DNA of 42,090 nucleotides from Anaerovibrio sp. (GTDB taxonomy: Bacteria; Bacillota; Negativicutes; Selenomonadales; Selenomonadaceae): NCBI GenBank assembly GCA_028691285.1, contig JAQUZO010000005.1:1-42090 (forward strand), read 5' to 3'. Within the stretch, counting starts at the first letter, position 1. Every line of letters starts with the position of its first letter. This document shows, piece by piece, positions 15,551-22,735 of the stretch. The notes beneath the pieces are model-generated. The model searched no databases. It was not told where the DNA came from and was given only the letters and a program-made list of their open reading frames with translations. A program made the position numbers and the translations under genes.

Positions 15551-16300
15551 TTACCTGACAGGACAGTTAGCTGCCGGGCCGCTGCCATCGCCTGGGCCAA
15601 AACCGGGACCGTAGCCTCCCTGTCCATGATGTCTGCCGTCATTCCAGCGGTTGTGATGCCGGCCATTTCCCGGAGGATTGCAGCCGGGAACAGCCTGCAG
15701 GACACTTTCCTCCACACCCAGCTCCCTGCCCACATCATACCAGCTGTTATTGAGCTTTTTCAGCGCCAGTACATCCCGGACATCCTTGTTGGCAGCCTTG
15801 GCAACAGCAGCAGCAGTTTCTACATCAAAGCCTCTGTAGCCCTCCTGCAAAAGCTGCAGTGCCTCATTTTCACTGATATTTCCCTGCTCGGCAATCCAGC
15901 CTGCCATAAAAGTGCACCTGTCTGCCCTGAGCATCTCCTGTGTCACGCCCAGTCCCTCTGCTACCTGCTCCCAGGTGTTGCTGTCAGACTTTGCCTGCAC
16001 CACTGTCTCAAAGGACTTCCCGCTCAGCTTGGCAATGTGAGCGGCGTAGCAGGCCTCGTGGAAACGACCGCCATTGTTGCAGTAGCTTACCACCTGGGCT
16101 GAGTCCACATTGCAGTCAGCTGCCAGCCTGGAGGCTGCAGTATTCAGATTGAATCTCGGCGGCATATTCCGGCCTGACGCAGCACCCGGAGCTGCAGGCT
16201 GATCTGCTGCCTGGGCAGAATCCAGCAGCAGGGCAGAGCCGGCAAAAACCATCACACCAGCTAAAATACCGGCAAGCGTTTTTTTGTTGAAATCTTTCAT
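15551..16300 (-). CDS. Secreted protein with a duplicated helical module and His/Gly-rich tail
   Basis: I do not recognise a named family. ATG 16300 has AAGGAGATG at good spacing; a longer reading from 16330 would run through that site. The 249-residue product has a clear signal peptide (Lys-rich start, hydrophobic stretch, cut near residue 31 after SAQA). Two related modules follow, at about residues 57-124 and 133-201. Each has an Ala-rich helix, a V-x-x-x-K segment and a closing motif (NTWEQVAEGLGVTQEML versus NSWYDVGRELGVEESVL). Six Cys could form disulfides. The tail is rich in Gly, Pro and paired His (GRHHNRW, GRHHGQGG), as in metal-binding sequences. It is monocistronic, preceded by a triple direct-repeat box. 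Confidence 0.85.
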   Translation of the reverse strand: MKDFNKKTLAGILAGVMVFAGSALLLDSAQAADQPAAPGAASGRNMPPRFNLNTAASRLAADCNVDSAQVVSYCNNGGRFHEACYAAHIAKLSGKSFETVVQAKSDSNTWEQVAEGLGVTQEMLRADRCTFMAGWIAEQGNISENEALQLLQEGYRGFDVETAAAVAKAANKDVRDVLALKKLNNSWYDVGRELGVEESVLQAVPGCNPPGNGRHHNRWNDGRHHGQGGYGPGFGPGDGSGPAANCPVR

Positions 16301-16348
16301 AATGAACATCTCCTTATAAACATGAAGCAATATTTACCTTATGCCTGT

Positions 16349-16396
16349 ATTATAGGAAAACACCCTTAAAACCACCTTAAACCATTATTAAAAACA
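16349..16396 (-). promoter_or_regulatory. Promoter with three 11-bp direct repeats (OmpR/PmrA-like operator)
   Basis: A perfect -10 (TATAAT on the minus strand, 16349-16354) lacks a good -35. In its place lie three tandem 11-bp repeats, written on the plus strand as CCTTAAAACCA (16364), CCTTAAACCAT (16375) and TATTAAAAACA (16386). The CTTAAA cores recur exactly every 11 bp, the arrangement used by OmpR/PhoB-family response regulators such as PmrA/BasR and QseB. The position over the -35 region fits an activator. No response-regulator gene is in this window. Confidence 0.65.
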
Positions 16397-16405
16397 GATT
16401 AGAAT

Positions 16406-17401
16406 TCATCCCACCTCAAAGCAGGAGCCGCCAATGAATTCCCGCAGGATAGATGTATTGGGAATATCCTTTTCATCAGCAATAATTTTAAAGTACCGGC
16501 AAAAAGCCAAAAGCTCCTGTGCCTTGGCATAGGCTTCATCCTCCGGCGGAATTTCTGAAAGTATGTACATGGCGTACTTTTTCAGCACGCCCAGCTCATA
16601 GAGCAGGGCACTGTTGAAGGCTGCATCCACCTCATCCTGGAATGGATAGATGTTTTTTTCTTCACCCTCCAGCACATTGGGCCAGCGCTGAATCGTCGCT
16701 GCGGCAGAGATGCCTCTGGTACGGTAATCCCGTACCATGCGCCGGAAAAGCCTGGCCTGTGTCGTGGAAAGCCGCACCTCCGGCGTCATATAAAGCGGTG
16801 TCAGGGAACTGACATATATCTTGAATTTCCGTTCTCTGGCAATCATTCTGGTCACACGCTCATTGAGAGCATGGATGCCCTCAATGATTACAGGCTGATC
16901 CGCCGCCAGAGTCAATATCTGAGAAGTCTTGTCCTCTCTGGCCCCCTTCTTGAAATTGAACTTGGGAACATAAACCTTTTCCCCATTCAGCAGCTTCTGC
17001 ATGTGCTCATTGAATAATGGCAGATCCAGCGCCCCCAGACATTCAAAATCATATTCACCATTCGGCTTTTTCGGCGTATCCTCTCTGTTGCAAAAATAAT
17101 CATCCATGGAAATAGATACCGGTTCCAGTCCCAGTACCCGCAGCTGCACCCGCAGCCGCTGAGCAAAGCTGGTTTTTCCTGAAGAGCTCGGTCCGGCAAT
17201 CAATACCAGCCGTCTGGTGCTGATTTTGCGGGCAATTTCATCAGCGATATTGCCAATCCTTTTTTCATGCAAAGCCTCTGAAACCCGAATCAGCTCACCG
17301 AGGTTGCCATGCTCTGCAATTTCATTCAAATCCTTTACAGATGAGCAATGCAAAATCCTTGCCCACTCCTGGCTTGCCTCTAAAGTCTTTTGAAATGTCA
17401 T
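16406..17401 (-). CDS. Uridine kinase-like P-loop nucleoside kinase, short form
   Basis: A 331-residue cytoplasmic kinase of the uridine kinase/phosphoribulokinase family. The P-loop AGPSSSGKTSFAQRL is near residue 69; SMDDYF near 99 and the substrate segment NGEYDFECLGALDLPLFN follow. The C-terminal part IPNTSILREFIGGSCF matches the Firmicute nucleoside kinases that usually run to about 550 residues with an N-terminal TGS plus threonyl-tRNA-synthetase-like domain. Here that domain is absent. Only its last linker (EWARILHCSSVKDLNEIAEHGNLGELI) remains, and the gene has a proper AGGTGGG site before its ATG. It is therefore a natural short form rather than a misread start. It is probably expressed alone. 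Confidence 0.9.
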   Translation of the reverse strand: MTFQKTLEASQEWARILHCSSVKDLNEIAEHGNLGELIRVSEALHEKRIGNIADEIARKISTRRLVLIAGPSSSGKTSFAQRLRVQLRVLGLEPVSISMDDYFCNREDTPKKPNGEYDFECLGALDLPLFNEHMQKLLNGEKVYVPKFNFKKGAREDKTSQILTLAADQPVIIEGIHALNERVTRMIARERKFKIYVSSLTPLYMTPEVRLSTTQARLFRRMVRDYRTRGISAAATIQRWPNVLEGEEKNIYPFQDEVDAAFNSALLYELGVLKKYAMYILSEIPPEDEAYAKAQELLAFCRYFKIIADEKDIPNTSILREFIGGSCFEVG

Positions 17402-17465
17402 ATTCCCACCTCACCTTTGTTAATTATTACATATATAATACTACAGCTTTCTGCAAAAAACCTGC

Positions 17466-17505
17466 AAAAAAATACAGGAAAGCCAAAACTCTCCTGTATT
17501 TGCAA
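17466..17505 (-). terminator. Terminator of the pit operon
   Basis: On the minus strand AATACAGGA pairs with TCCTGTATT and runs into TTTTTTGC. It begins about 30 nt after the pit stop. Confidence 0.8.
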
Positions 17506-17533
17506 ATCTTTATCCATACCCGGCAGTTAAAAC

Positions 17534-18526
17534 TCAAAAAAGCGACATCACAATCACATAGGACAGAGCTCCCATAGCAGCGGTGCATGGAATGGTCAGA
17601 ACCCACGCCATCACCATCTGCTGGGCAACGCCCCAGCGCACGGCACGAATCCGTTTGGCCGCGCCTACACCCATGATAGAGCCGGAAACAACATGTGTCG
17701 TACTGACCGGCAGATGCAGCATGGTTGCTACAAAAACCGTGATTGATGAATTCAGGTCAGCTGCAAAGCCATTGACCGGCTCCAGCTTGAAAATCTTGCC
17801 GCCTACAGTCTTGATGATGCTCCATCCTCCCAGGGAGGTTCCCAAAGCCATGGCTGTCGCAGCCAGGAGCTTTACGATGGTCGGCACCTCGAACTCCGTC
17901 AGAACTCCGCCTGAAAACAAAGCCAGGGTAATGATACCCATGGATTTCTGGGCATCGTTGGAGCCATGGGAAAACGCCATAGTCGCAGCGGTGATGATCT
18001 GCATCTTTTTAAAACGGTGATTCAGCTTGGACGGGCTGGCATTGGCAAAAATCCTGAAAATGATTGTCATAATAATGTAACCCATCACCATGCCCGCCAA
18101 AGGAGATATCACAAGAGCGGCCACAATTTTGCCGATACCGGTGAAATTGAGTCCTGCCACACCCATATCTGACATGAGCACACCGCCAATCATGCCTCCT
18201 ACCAGGGCATGAGAGGATGAGCTCGGGAGTCCTACCTTCCAGGTCAGCAGGTTCCACACAATGGCACCGATCAATGAGGCAATGATAATCGGCTGCTCTA
18301 TATGCCCCACGACAATATCTCCGCCAATGGTCTTTGCGACGCCTGTGCTGATCATTGCTCCCAAAAAATTCAGTACGGCAGCCATAATGATTGCCTTGCT
18401 TGGCGAAATAGCCCTGGTCGAAACCGAGGTGGCAATGGCATTGGCCGTATCATGGAATCCATTGATGAAATCAAATATCAAAGCCAGGACAACTACGATA
18501 ATGATAAGAGGATGAATATCAAGCAT
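17534..18526 (-). CDS. pit: Low-affinity inorganic phosphate transporter (PiT family)
   Basis: A 330-residue membrane protein with about 9-10 helices that takes up metal-phosphate coupled to protons or cations. The two inverted PiT signatures are present: DFINGFHDTANAIATSVST near the N-terminus and FSHGSNDAQKSMGIITLAL in the middle. The length is typical of short bacterial Pit proteins. Its start overlaps the end of the DUF47 gene by 8 nt, the usual pairing in which the DUF47 protein modulates the transporter. It ends at a strong terminator. Confidence 0.95.
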   Translation of the reverse strand: MLDIHPLIIIVVVLALIFDFINGFHDTANAIATSVSTRAISPSKAIIMAAVLNFLGAMISTGVAKTIGGDIVVGHIEQPIIIASLIGAIVWNLLTWKVGLPSSSSHALVGGMIGGVLMSDMGVAGLNFTGIGKIVAALVISPLAGMVMGYIIMTIIFRIFANASPSKLNHRFKKMQIITAATMAFSHGSNDAQKSMGIITLALFSGGVLTEFEVPTIVKLLAATAMALGTSLGGWSIIKTVGGKIFKLEPVNGFAADLNSSITVFVATMLHLPVSTTHVVSGSIMGVGAAKRIRAVRWGVAQQMVMAWVLTIPCTAAMGALSYVIVMSLF

Positions 18527-19151
18527 ACTTCATTACCACACCTTTTAATAAATCTGCCATTCTTTCACAATGATCCAGAGTATCCTCCAGCCCCTCCAGC
18601 AAATCCTTTAATTTGATGACCTCAATCGGGTCTTTGACATACTCAAATAAATATGCCAATTCATTGCGGAAAACGTGGTCACCCTCGCTCTCCAGCTTGT
18701 CAATCTTGGAAGTAATCGCCAAAAGTTCTGCCTGATTCTTGGAAATCGCATGCAGCAGAGTCGAAGCCCTCTTTATTTCAGCTGTAGATTCAATCAAAAG
18801 CTTGGTAAGGCGCAGGGTTCCCTCATGTGCCTCACCTGTATGGTAAATCACGATGCGCTGCAGGATTCCCTGAAGCTGGTCTACACCGTCATCCATGCCA
18901 TTGGCGATTGAATAGATATCCTCTCGGTCTATAGGAGTAATAAAGGTCTGGTTCAGTTTGTCGATGATATTATCATTGACCTTATCAGCTCTGTGTTCAA
19001 GATCATTAATTTCCTTGACCTTGATATCAGCCTTGCGATGGTCCATCATAACTTCATCCAGCAGCAATGCGCCCTGATAAAAATAATCTGCGCTTTCTTC
19101 AAACAGTTCAAAAAACTCATTGCTTTTTTTCTTTGGTTTCAAATCAATCAT
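18519..19151 (-). CDS. DUF47 / PhoU-like accessory protein of the phosphate transporter
   Basis: A 210-residue cytoplasmic all-helical protein of the DUF47 (PhoU-like) family, encoded directly before pit and overlapping it. Acidic helices with KEINDLEHRADKVN and IDREDIYSIANGMDDGVD correspond to the metal-binding motifs of PhoU-like bundles. It has a strong AAGGAGG site. Upstream on the minus strand is a TATAAT (19175-19180) without a recognisable -35; two copies of AATGTTWA stand there in tandem, so an activator such as PhoB/PhoP may be needed, but this is weak evidence. Confidence 0.93.
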   Translation of the reverse strand: MIDLKPKKKSNEFFELFEESADYFYQGALLLDEVMMDHRKADIKVKEINDLEHRADKVNDNIIDKLNQTFITPIDREDIYSIANGMDDGVDQLQGILQRIVIYHTGEAHEGTLRLTKLLIESTAEIKRASTLLHAISKNQAELLAITSKIDKLESEGDHVFRNELAYLFEYVKDPIEVIKLKDLLEGLEDTLDHCERMADLLKGVVMKYA

Positions 19152-19244
19152 GAGCAGCCTCCTTTTAAGGATAAATTATACTTATTCCGTAAACATTTTA
19201 ACATTAATCAGAAGCCTATGCAATAAAAAGCTCTCTCACCTGTA

Positions 19245-19284
19245 AACAAAAAAGATGACTGAAATTGTGCTTTCAGTCATCTTT
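19245..19284 (-). terminator. Terminator after the aminotransferase
   Basis: A 14-bp perfect stem (AAAGATGACTGAAA / TTTCAGTCATCTTT) with a 6-nt loop and a T tract on the minus strand separates the aminotransferase from the pit operon. Confidence 0.9.
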
Positions 19285-19323
19285 CTGTACAGCTTCCGCA
19301 GGAATGCTGCTGTTATATCAAAT

Positions 19324-20565
19324 TCAGCCCTCGACTGCCTTCAATGCTTTGAGGACCTTGGCTGCCATACCATACATTTTCTTCTTTGGTACAGAGCAGA
19401 CAGCGATACGGACACCGGCCTTCAGCGGCACCGCAAAAATCAGCTCCTTGTGCAGCTCATCACATACTGCCTTGGAATCCCGGGCAGGAATGGAAAGGAA
19501 AAAGCCAGCCTTGTACGGCAGGGCATTCAGTCCACATTCTGCAGCCTCCTCCATAAAGATGGCTGCGCGGTCACGGATGACCTCATAGAGGTCAGCCCGC
19601 TCCTGCTCAAAGGTATCCAGCAGCCCTGCGTCCTGCTGAATGGCATTCAGCACAGACATGGCACCGCGGTTGATGTTGGACCAGGTTGCACGGCTGGAAT
19701 ACTTTGCAACATTGACAAATTCCTCTACCAGCTCCCTGCTGGCAGACAGGCCGATGATAGCACCGGTACGCTGCCCGTACATGGTGTAGCCCTTGGACAT
19801 AGAGAAGGCAAACATCGTAAAGATGTTCTCCGGCAGATTGCTGAACTGCTTCATGAATCTGCGGCTCTCATTCTTTTCCCCGGCATAATCAATATAGGCA
19901 ATATCAACCAGCAGGTTGACCTTCTTGCCCTTGGCTGCGTAGGACCTGCACAGCTCCAGCACCCCCTGCCAGTCGGACTCGGACAGGCTGTAGCCGGTAG
20001 GATTGTGCGCCGGTGTATTGATAATCAGCAGCAGCGAATCCTGCTTGGCAAAAAGCTCCTCCAGCTTGGCAGCCAGCGCCTTGAGGTTGTAGTTCTGATT
20101 TTCATCAAAAAGCTCATAGGTGGTAAGGCTGCGTCCCTGCTCCTGGCAAAGTACATTGTAGGTACCCCAGAACCAGTCAGAGGTAAGCACCTGGTCGCCA
20201 TGCTCTGTATAATTGACAATCGCATGATGGATGGCACCTGTGCCGCCTGCAGTGGCAACTGCTGCCAGACAGCCCTCAGGCCTGCTGTCAGCAAAGGTCA
20301 AATCAATGACAGTATTCAAATAACCTGGCAGACCAGCTATCGGAGCATAAGCTATCGCATCCGCAATCGGCAGATTGCGGAATACCTTTTCCATAGTTGG
20401 AATACAGGCAAGCTTCTCATCCTCACCCATAATCGCACCGATAGTTGCATTGGTTACCTTATCAGCGCCATGCTCCTTCACAGCCTCTGCACAAGCAGCA
20501 CTGGCTCCAAAAATGACATCTACCAGCTTTTTCCCTACACGATGAGATGCAACCTGAGAACTCAT
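19324..20565 (-). CDS. Class I aminotransferase (aspartate/aromatic type)
   Basis: A 413-residue PLP-dependent cytoplasmic aminotransferase. The motif NTPAHNPTGYSLSE holds the Asn that contacts the PLP ring. The active-site Lys lies in FSMSKGYTMYGQRTG, and a Tyr-rich substrate segment (LVDIAYIDYAGE) is present. The 'AHNPTG' and 'YTMYGQRTG' pattern resembles the aspartate/tyrosine aminotransferases of TyrB/AspC type more than the Iα bacterial AspC. It is encoded 114 nt after aspartokinase, so making aspartate for the lysine-threonine branch is a fitting role. Substrate range is not certain. The spacer between the two genes holds a long hairpin. Confidence 0.88.
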   Translation of the reverse strand: MSSQVASHRVGKKLVDVIFGASAACAEAVKEHGADKVTNATIGAIMGEDEKLACIPTMEKVFRNLPIADAIAYAPIAGLPGYLNTVIDLTFADSRPEGCLAAVATAGGTGAIHHAIVNYTEHGDQVLTSDWFWGTYNVLCQEQGRSLTTYELFDENQNYNLKALAAKLEELFAKQDSLLLIINTPAHNPTGYSLSESDWQGVLELCRSYAAKGKKVNLLVDIAYIDYAGEKNESRRFMKQFSNLPENIFTMFAFSMSKGYTMYGQRTGAIIGLSASRELVEEFVNVAKYSSRATWSNINRGAMSVLNAIQQDAGLLDTFEQERADLYEVIRDRAAIFMEEAAECGLNALPYKAGFFLSIPARDSKAVCDELHKELIFAVPLKAGVRIAVCSVPKKKMYGMAAKVLKALKAVEG

Positions 20566-20601
20566 AAGATTTTTCCTCCTATTTTATCCAAAACACACTG
20601 C

Positions 20602-20657
20602 AGCAGAGGACAGCACACGCCGCTTCCTTTCAGTGCGCCGTACACACATCCTCTGCT
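20602..20657 (-). other. Long hairpin between lysC and the aminotransferase gene
   Basis: A 9-bp perfect stem (AGCAGAGGA / TCCTCTGCT) encloses 38 nt that can form a further GC-rich stem (ACGGCGC / GCGGCGT, one mismatch). No T tract follows, so it is not an ordinary terminator. It may stabilise or process the lysC-aminotransferase mRNA. Confidence 0.55.
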
Positions 20658-20679
20658 CCATATCATCATACACGCTTAA

Positions 20680-21909
20680 TTATTTTGCCGGAAAAAATTC
20701 CTTGTGGATGGCATTGGCGGCATCCTTCAGCTGAGAGCCCTTGATCAGGCAGGAAATACTGATTTCGGAGGTGCTGATAGCGTCAATGTTCACCTTGGCT
20801 TCGGCCAGGGCACCGAACATCCTGGTAGCAATACCAGGGTTGCCCAGCATACCTGCACCAACGATGGAAACCTTGGCAACATCCTCCTCAATGAGAACTG
20901 CTACCGCATGCAGCTTGTCAGCTACCCCGTCCACAATCTGCTTTGCTTCGGACAAATCATCCTGAGCAATTGTGAATACCATATCAGTTACATTTTTCTC
21001 AATGTTCCTGATACTCTGGACAATCATATCTACGGCAATATTCTTATCAGACAAGGCAGAAAAAATCGCATGTGCCACACCTGGATCATTTGGAACACCC
21101 AGAACTGCCACCTTTGCTACATTGCTGTCATGGGCAACGCCACGAATCAAGAAATCCTTCTCTTCCATTGTATAAGCCTCCCTAATCATTGTACCTGATT
21201 TGTTGGTAAAGGTTGAACGAACATGAATCGGAATATTGAAATACATCCCCATCTCGACAGAACGCGGCTGCATGACGCCGGCTCCCAGACGCGCCATTTC
21301 CAGCATTTCGTCATAGGTGATTTCCTTCATTCTGCGGGCATCAGGTACCAAACGGGGATCTGCTGAATACACACCATCCACATCGGTATAAATCTCACAG
21401 GAATCCGCCTTCAGGGCACCTGCCAAGGCTACCGCAGAGGTATCTGAACCGCCGCGGCCCAATGTCACCGGATCACCCTTTTCGTCAGCTCCCTGGAAGC
21501 CTGCCACTACGACAATCTTGCCCTTCTCCAGCTCCTTGCGGACACGGGACGGCTTGATATCAACTATTTTACCCTTTGTATGCACAGAATTTGTACGCAT
21601 GCCGACCATCGGGCCAGTCAGGGAAATCGCCTTCTGTCCCAGGCTCTTGAAGGCCATAGTCAAAAGTGCAATAGATACCTGCTCACCGGTAGTCAGCAGC
21701 ATATCCATCTCACGGGTATACTGATATGGGTTGTTATTAATGCCCTTGGCCAGCTCAATCAGGTTATCTGTCGTATCTCCCATAGCAGATACAACCATGA
21801 CAATCTGGTCACCAGGCTTTTTCTCTTCAATAATTCTCTTGGCAACATTCATGATTTTCTCAGTAGAGCCTACTGAGCTACCGCCAAATTTTTTTACAAT
21901 TAAAGCCAT
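20680..21909 (-). CDS. lysC: Aspartate kinase
   Basis: Aspartokinase phosphorylates aspartate, the first step to lysine, threonine, methionine and diaminopimelate. The 409-residue monofunctional protein begins with the kinase motif VKKFGGSSVG, has RGGSDTSAVALA near residue 165, and ends with two ACT domains (from about residue 265) that bind the feedback amino acid. ATG 21909 is preceded by GGGGGAGAG; an earlier in-frame ATG (21969) has no site. A promoter lies about 95 nt upstream. I looked for a lysine riboswitch in the leader and did not find one. It forms a pair with the aminotransferase. Confidence 0.96.
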   Translation of the reverse strand: MALIVKKFGGSSVGSTEKIMNVAKRIIEEKKPGDQIVMVVSAMGDTTDNLIELAKGINNNPYQYTREMDMLLTTGEQVSIALLTMAFKSLGQKAISLTGPMVGMRTNSVHTKGKIVDIKPSRVRKELEKGKIVVVAGFQGADEKGDPVTLGRGGSDTSAVALAGALKADSCEIYTDVDGVYSADPRLVPDARRMKEITYDEMLEMARLGAGVMQPRSVEMGMYFNIPIHVRSTFTNKSGTMIREAYTMEEKDFLIRGVAHDSNVAKVAVLGVPNDPGVAHAIFSALSDKNIAVDMIVQSIRNIEKNVTDMVFTIAQDDLSEAKQIVDGVADKLHAVAVLIEEDVAKVSIVGAGMLGNPGIATRMFGALAEAKVNIDAISTSEISISCLIKGSQLKDAANAIHKEFFPAK

Positions 21910-22001
21910 GTCTCTCCCCCTAAAATACACAAATTCCTCACAAATTTCATATCTGAGAAAATTTGCCATTTGTTAGCCTGAACTCATATCAAACGAATAA
22001 C

Positions 22002-22030
22002 ATTATAATATAAAAAAAATCATTCGTCTA
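22002..22030 (-). promoter_or_regulatory. lysC promoter
   Basis: On the minus strand TAGACG (22025-22030), 17 nt, TATAAT (22002-22007). CGAAT/ATTCG arms flank the -10 and could be an operator. Confidence 0.6.
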
Positions 22031-22048
22031 CCCCAAATACACAAAAAT

Positions 22049-22156
22049 TCACTCCTGGGGCCATGTATACATGAATACATCCCGTTCAGACAGATCATAC
22101 ATCCGAAAAGTGCCCGGCAAAATACCCGCAATGCCCTTCTGTACCGCCATAAGCAT
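22049..22156 (-). CDS. Possible 35-codon ORF between ruvC and lysC
   Basis: This short frame starts with ATG 3 nt after the ruvC stop and ends just before the lysC promoter. Codon usage looks like that of the neighbours, but the ribosome site is weak (AGG, 8 nt upstream). The peptide (MAVQKGIAGILPGTFRMYDL...) has no signal or membrane segment. It could be a small gene or the remnant of a gene that once stood in the ruvC-ruvA interval. I do not recognise it. Confidence 0.35.
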   Translation of the reverse strand: MLMAVQKGIAGILPGTFRMYDLSERDVFMYTWPQE

Positions 22157-22158
22157 AT

Positions 22159-22653
22159 CTACAGCCTGTTCCGAAAGGCAAAGCTGTTCATCATGTGAGA
22201 GGTGCAGATAGCCACTGCCAGAGCATCCGCTACATCGTCAGGCCTGGGCGGCTTGGGCAAATTCAGTATTTTCGTTACCATATAGATAACCTGCTCCTTG
22301 GTCGCCTTGCCGTAGCCTGTAACAGACTGCTTTACCTGCAGCGGCGTCCTCTCCAGCAGCTGCAGGTTGTTTTTCGCAGCAGTCAGCAAAATAATGCCTC
22401 TTGCCTGGCCTACCGGGATTGCAGTATCAACATTCCGGTTGAAAAAAAGCTGCTCCACGCCCATGGCATCCGGCCGGTATTCCTTTATCAGTCCATCCAG
22501 ACCGTCATATATCTTCATCAGGCGTTCCTGCATGGGCGCTTTGGGGCTTGTCGTAATTGCCCCATAGCTGTGCGCAATCAGCTTGCTGCCTCTTGACTCC
22601 ACAAAGCCATAGCCGCAAATGGCCGTTCCCGGATCGATTCCCAATGCCAGCAT
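22159..22653 (-). CDS. ruvC: Crossover junction endodeoxyribonuclease RuvC
   Basis: RuvC is the dimeric Holliday-junction resolvase. The 164-residue protein shows the RNase H-like catalytic acids: LGIDPGTAICGYG (Asp near residue 6), GVEQLFFNRN (Glu near 67) and the C-terminal PDDVADALAVAICTS. VKQSVTGYGKATKEQV is the conserved basic DNA-binding stretch. Its ribosome site lies in a small hairpin (CCTTTC/GAAAGG). It follows yebC, a common Firmicute order, but ruvA and ruvB do not follow here. Confidence 0.96.
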   Translation of the reverse strand: MLALGIDPGTAICGYGFVESRGSKLIAHSYGAITTSPKAPMQERLMKIYDGLDGLIKEYRPDAMGVEQLFFNRNVDTAIPVGQARGIILLTAAKNNLQLLERTPLQVKQSVTGYGKATKEQVIYMVTKILNLPKPPRPDDVADALAVAICTSHMMNSFAFRNRL

Positions 22654-22660
22654 AGCCTCA

Positions 22661-22698
22661 CCTTTCCCTATAGAAAGGGAGTTAGGCAGCAGCCTAAC
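22661..22698 (-). other. Two tandem hairpins between yebC and ruvC
   Basis: On the minus strand GTTAGGC-tgct-GCCTAAC comes first, then CCTTTC-tatagg-GAAAGG, whose second arm holds the ruvC Shine-Dalgarno. The second hairpin can hide the ruvC start site. There is no T tract. Confidence 0.6.
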
Positions 22699-22735
22699 CC
22701 CCGGTAATCATCTTCTTATATAGCAGGGGGAGCAA

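Noticed and set aside
19175-19205. Pho box upstream of the DUF47-pit operon
   Set aside because: Two AATGTTWA copies are present at 8-bp spacing, not the 11-bp spacing of known PhoB/PhoP boxes, so I did not call a regulatory site.
19255-20679. A 474-codon open frame opposite the aminotransferase
   Set aside because: It spans the terminator and the whole aminotransferase gene in antisense, with no motif or ribosome site.
21910-22048. Lysine riboswitch upstream of lysC
   Set aside because: The leader after the mapped promoter-like element is under 100 nt and AT-rich, and I see no L-box core or multi-helix junction.
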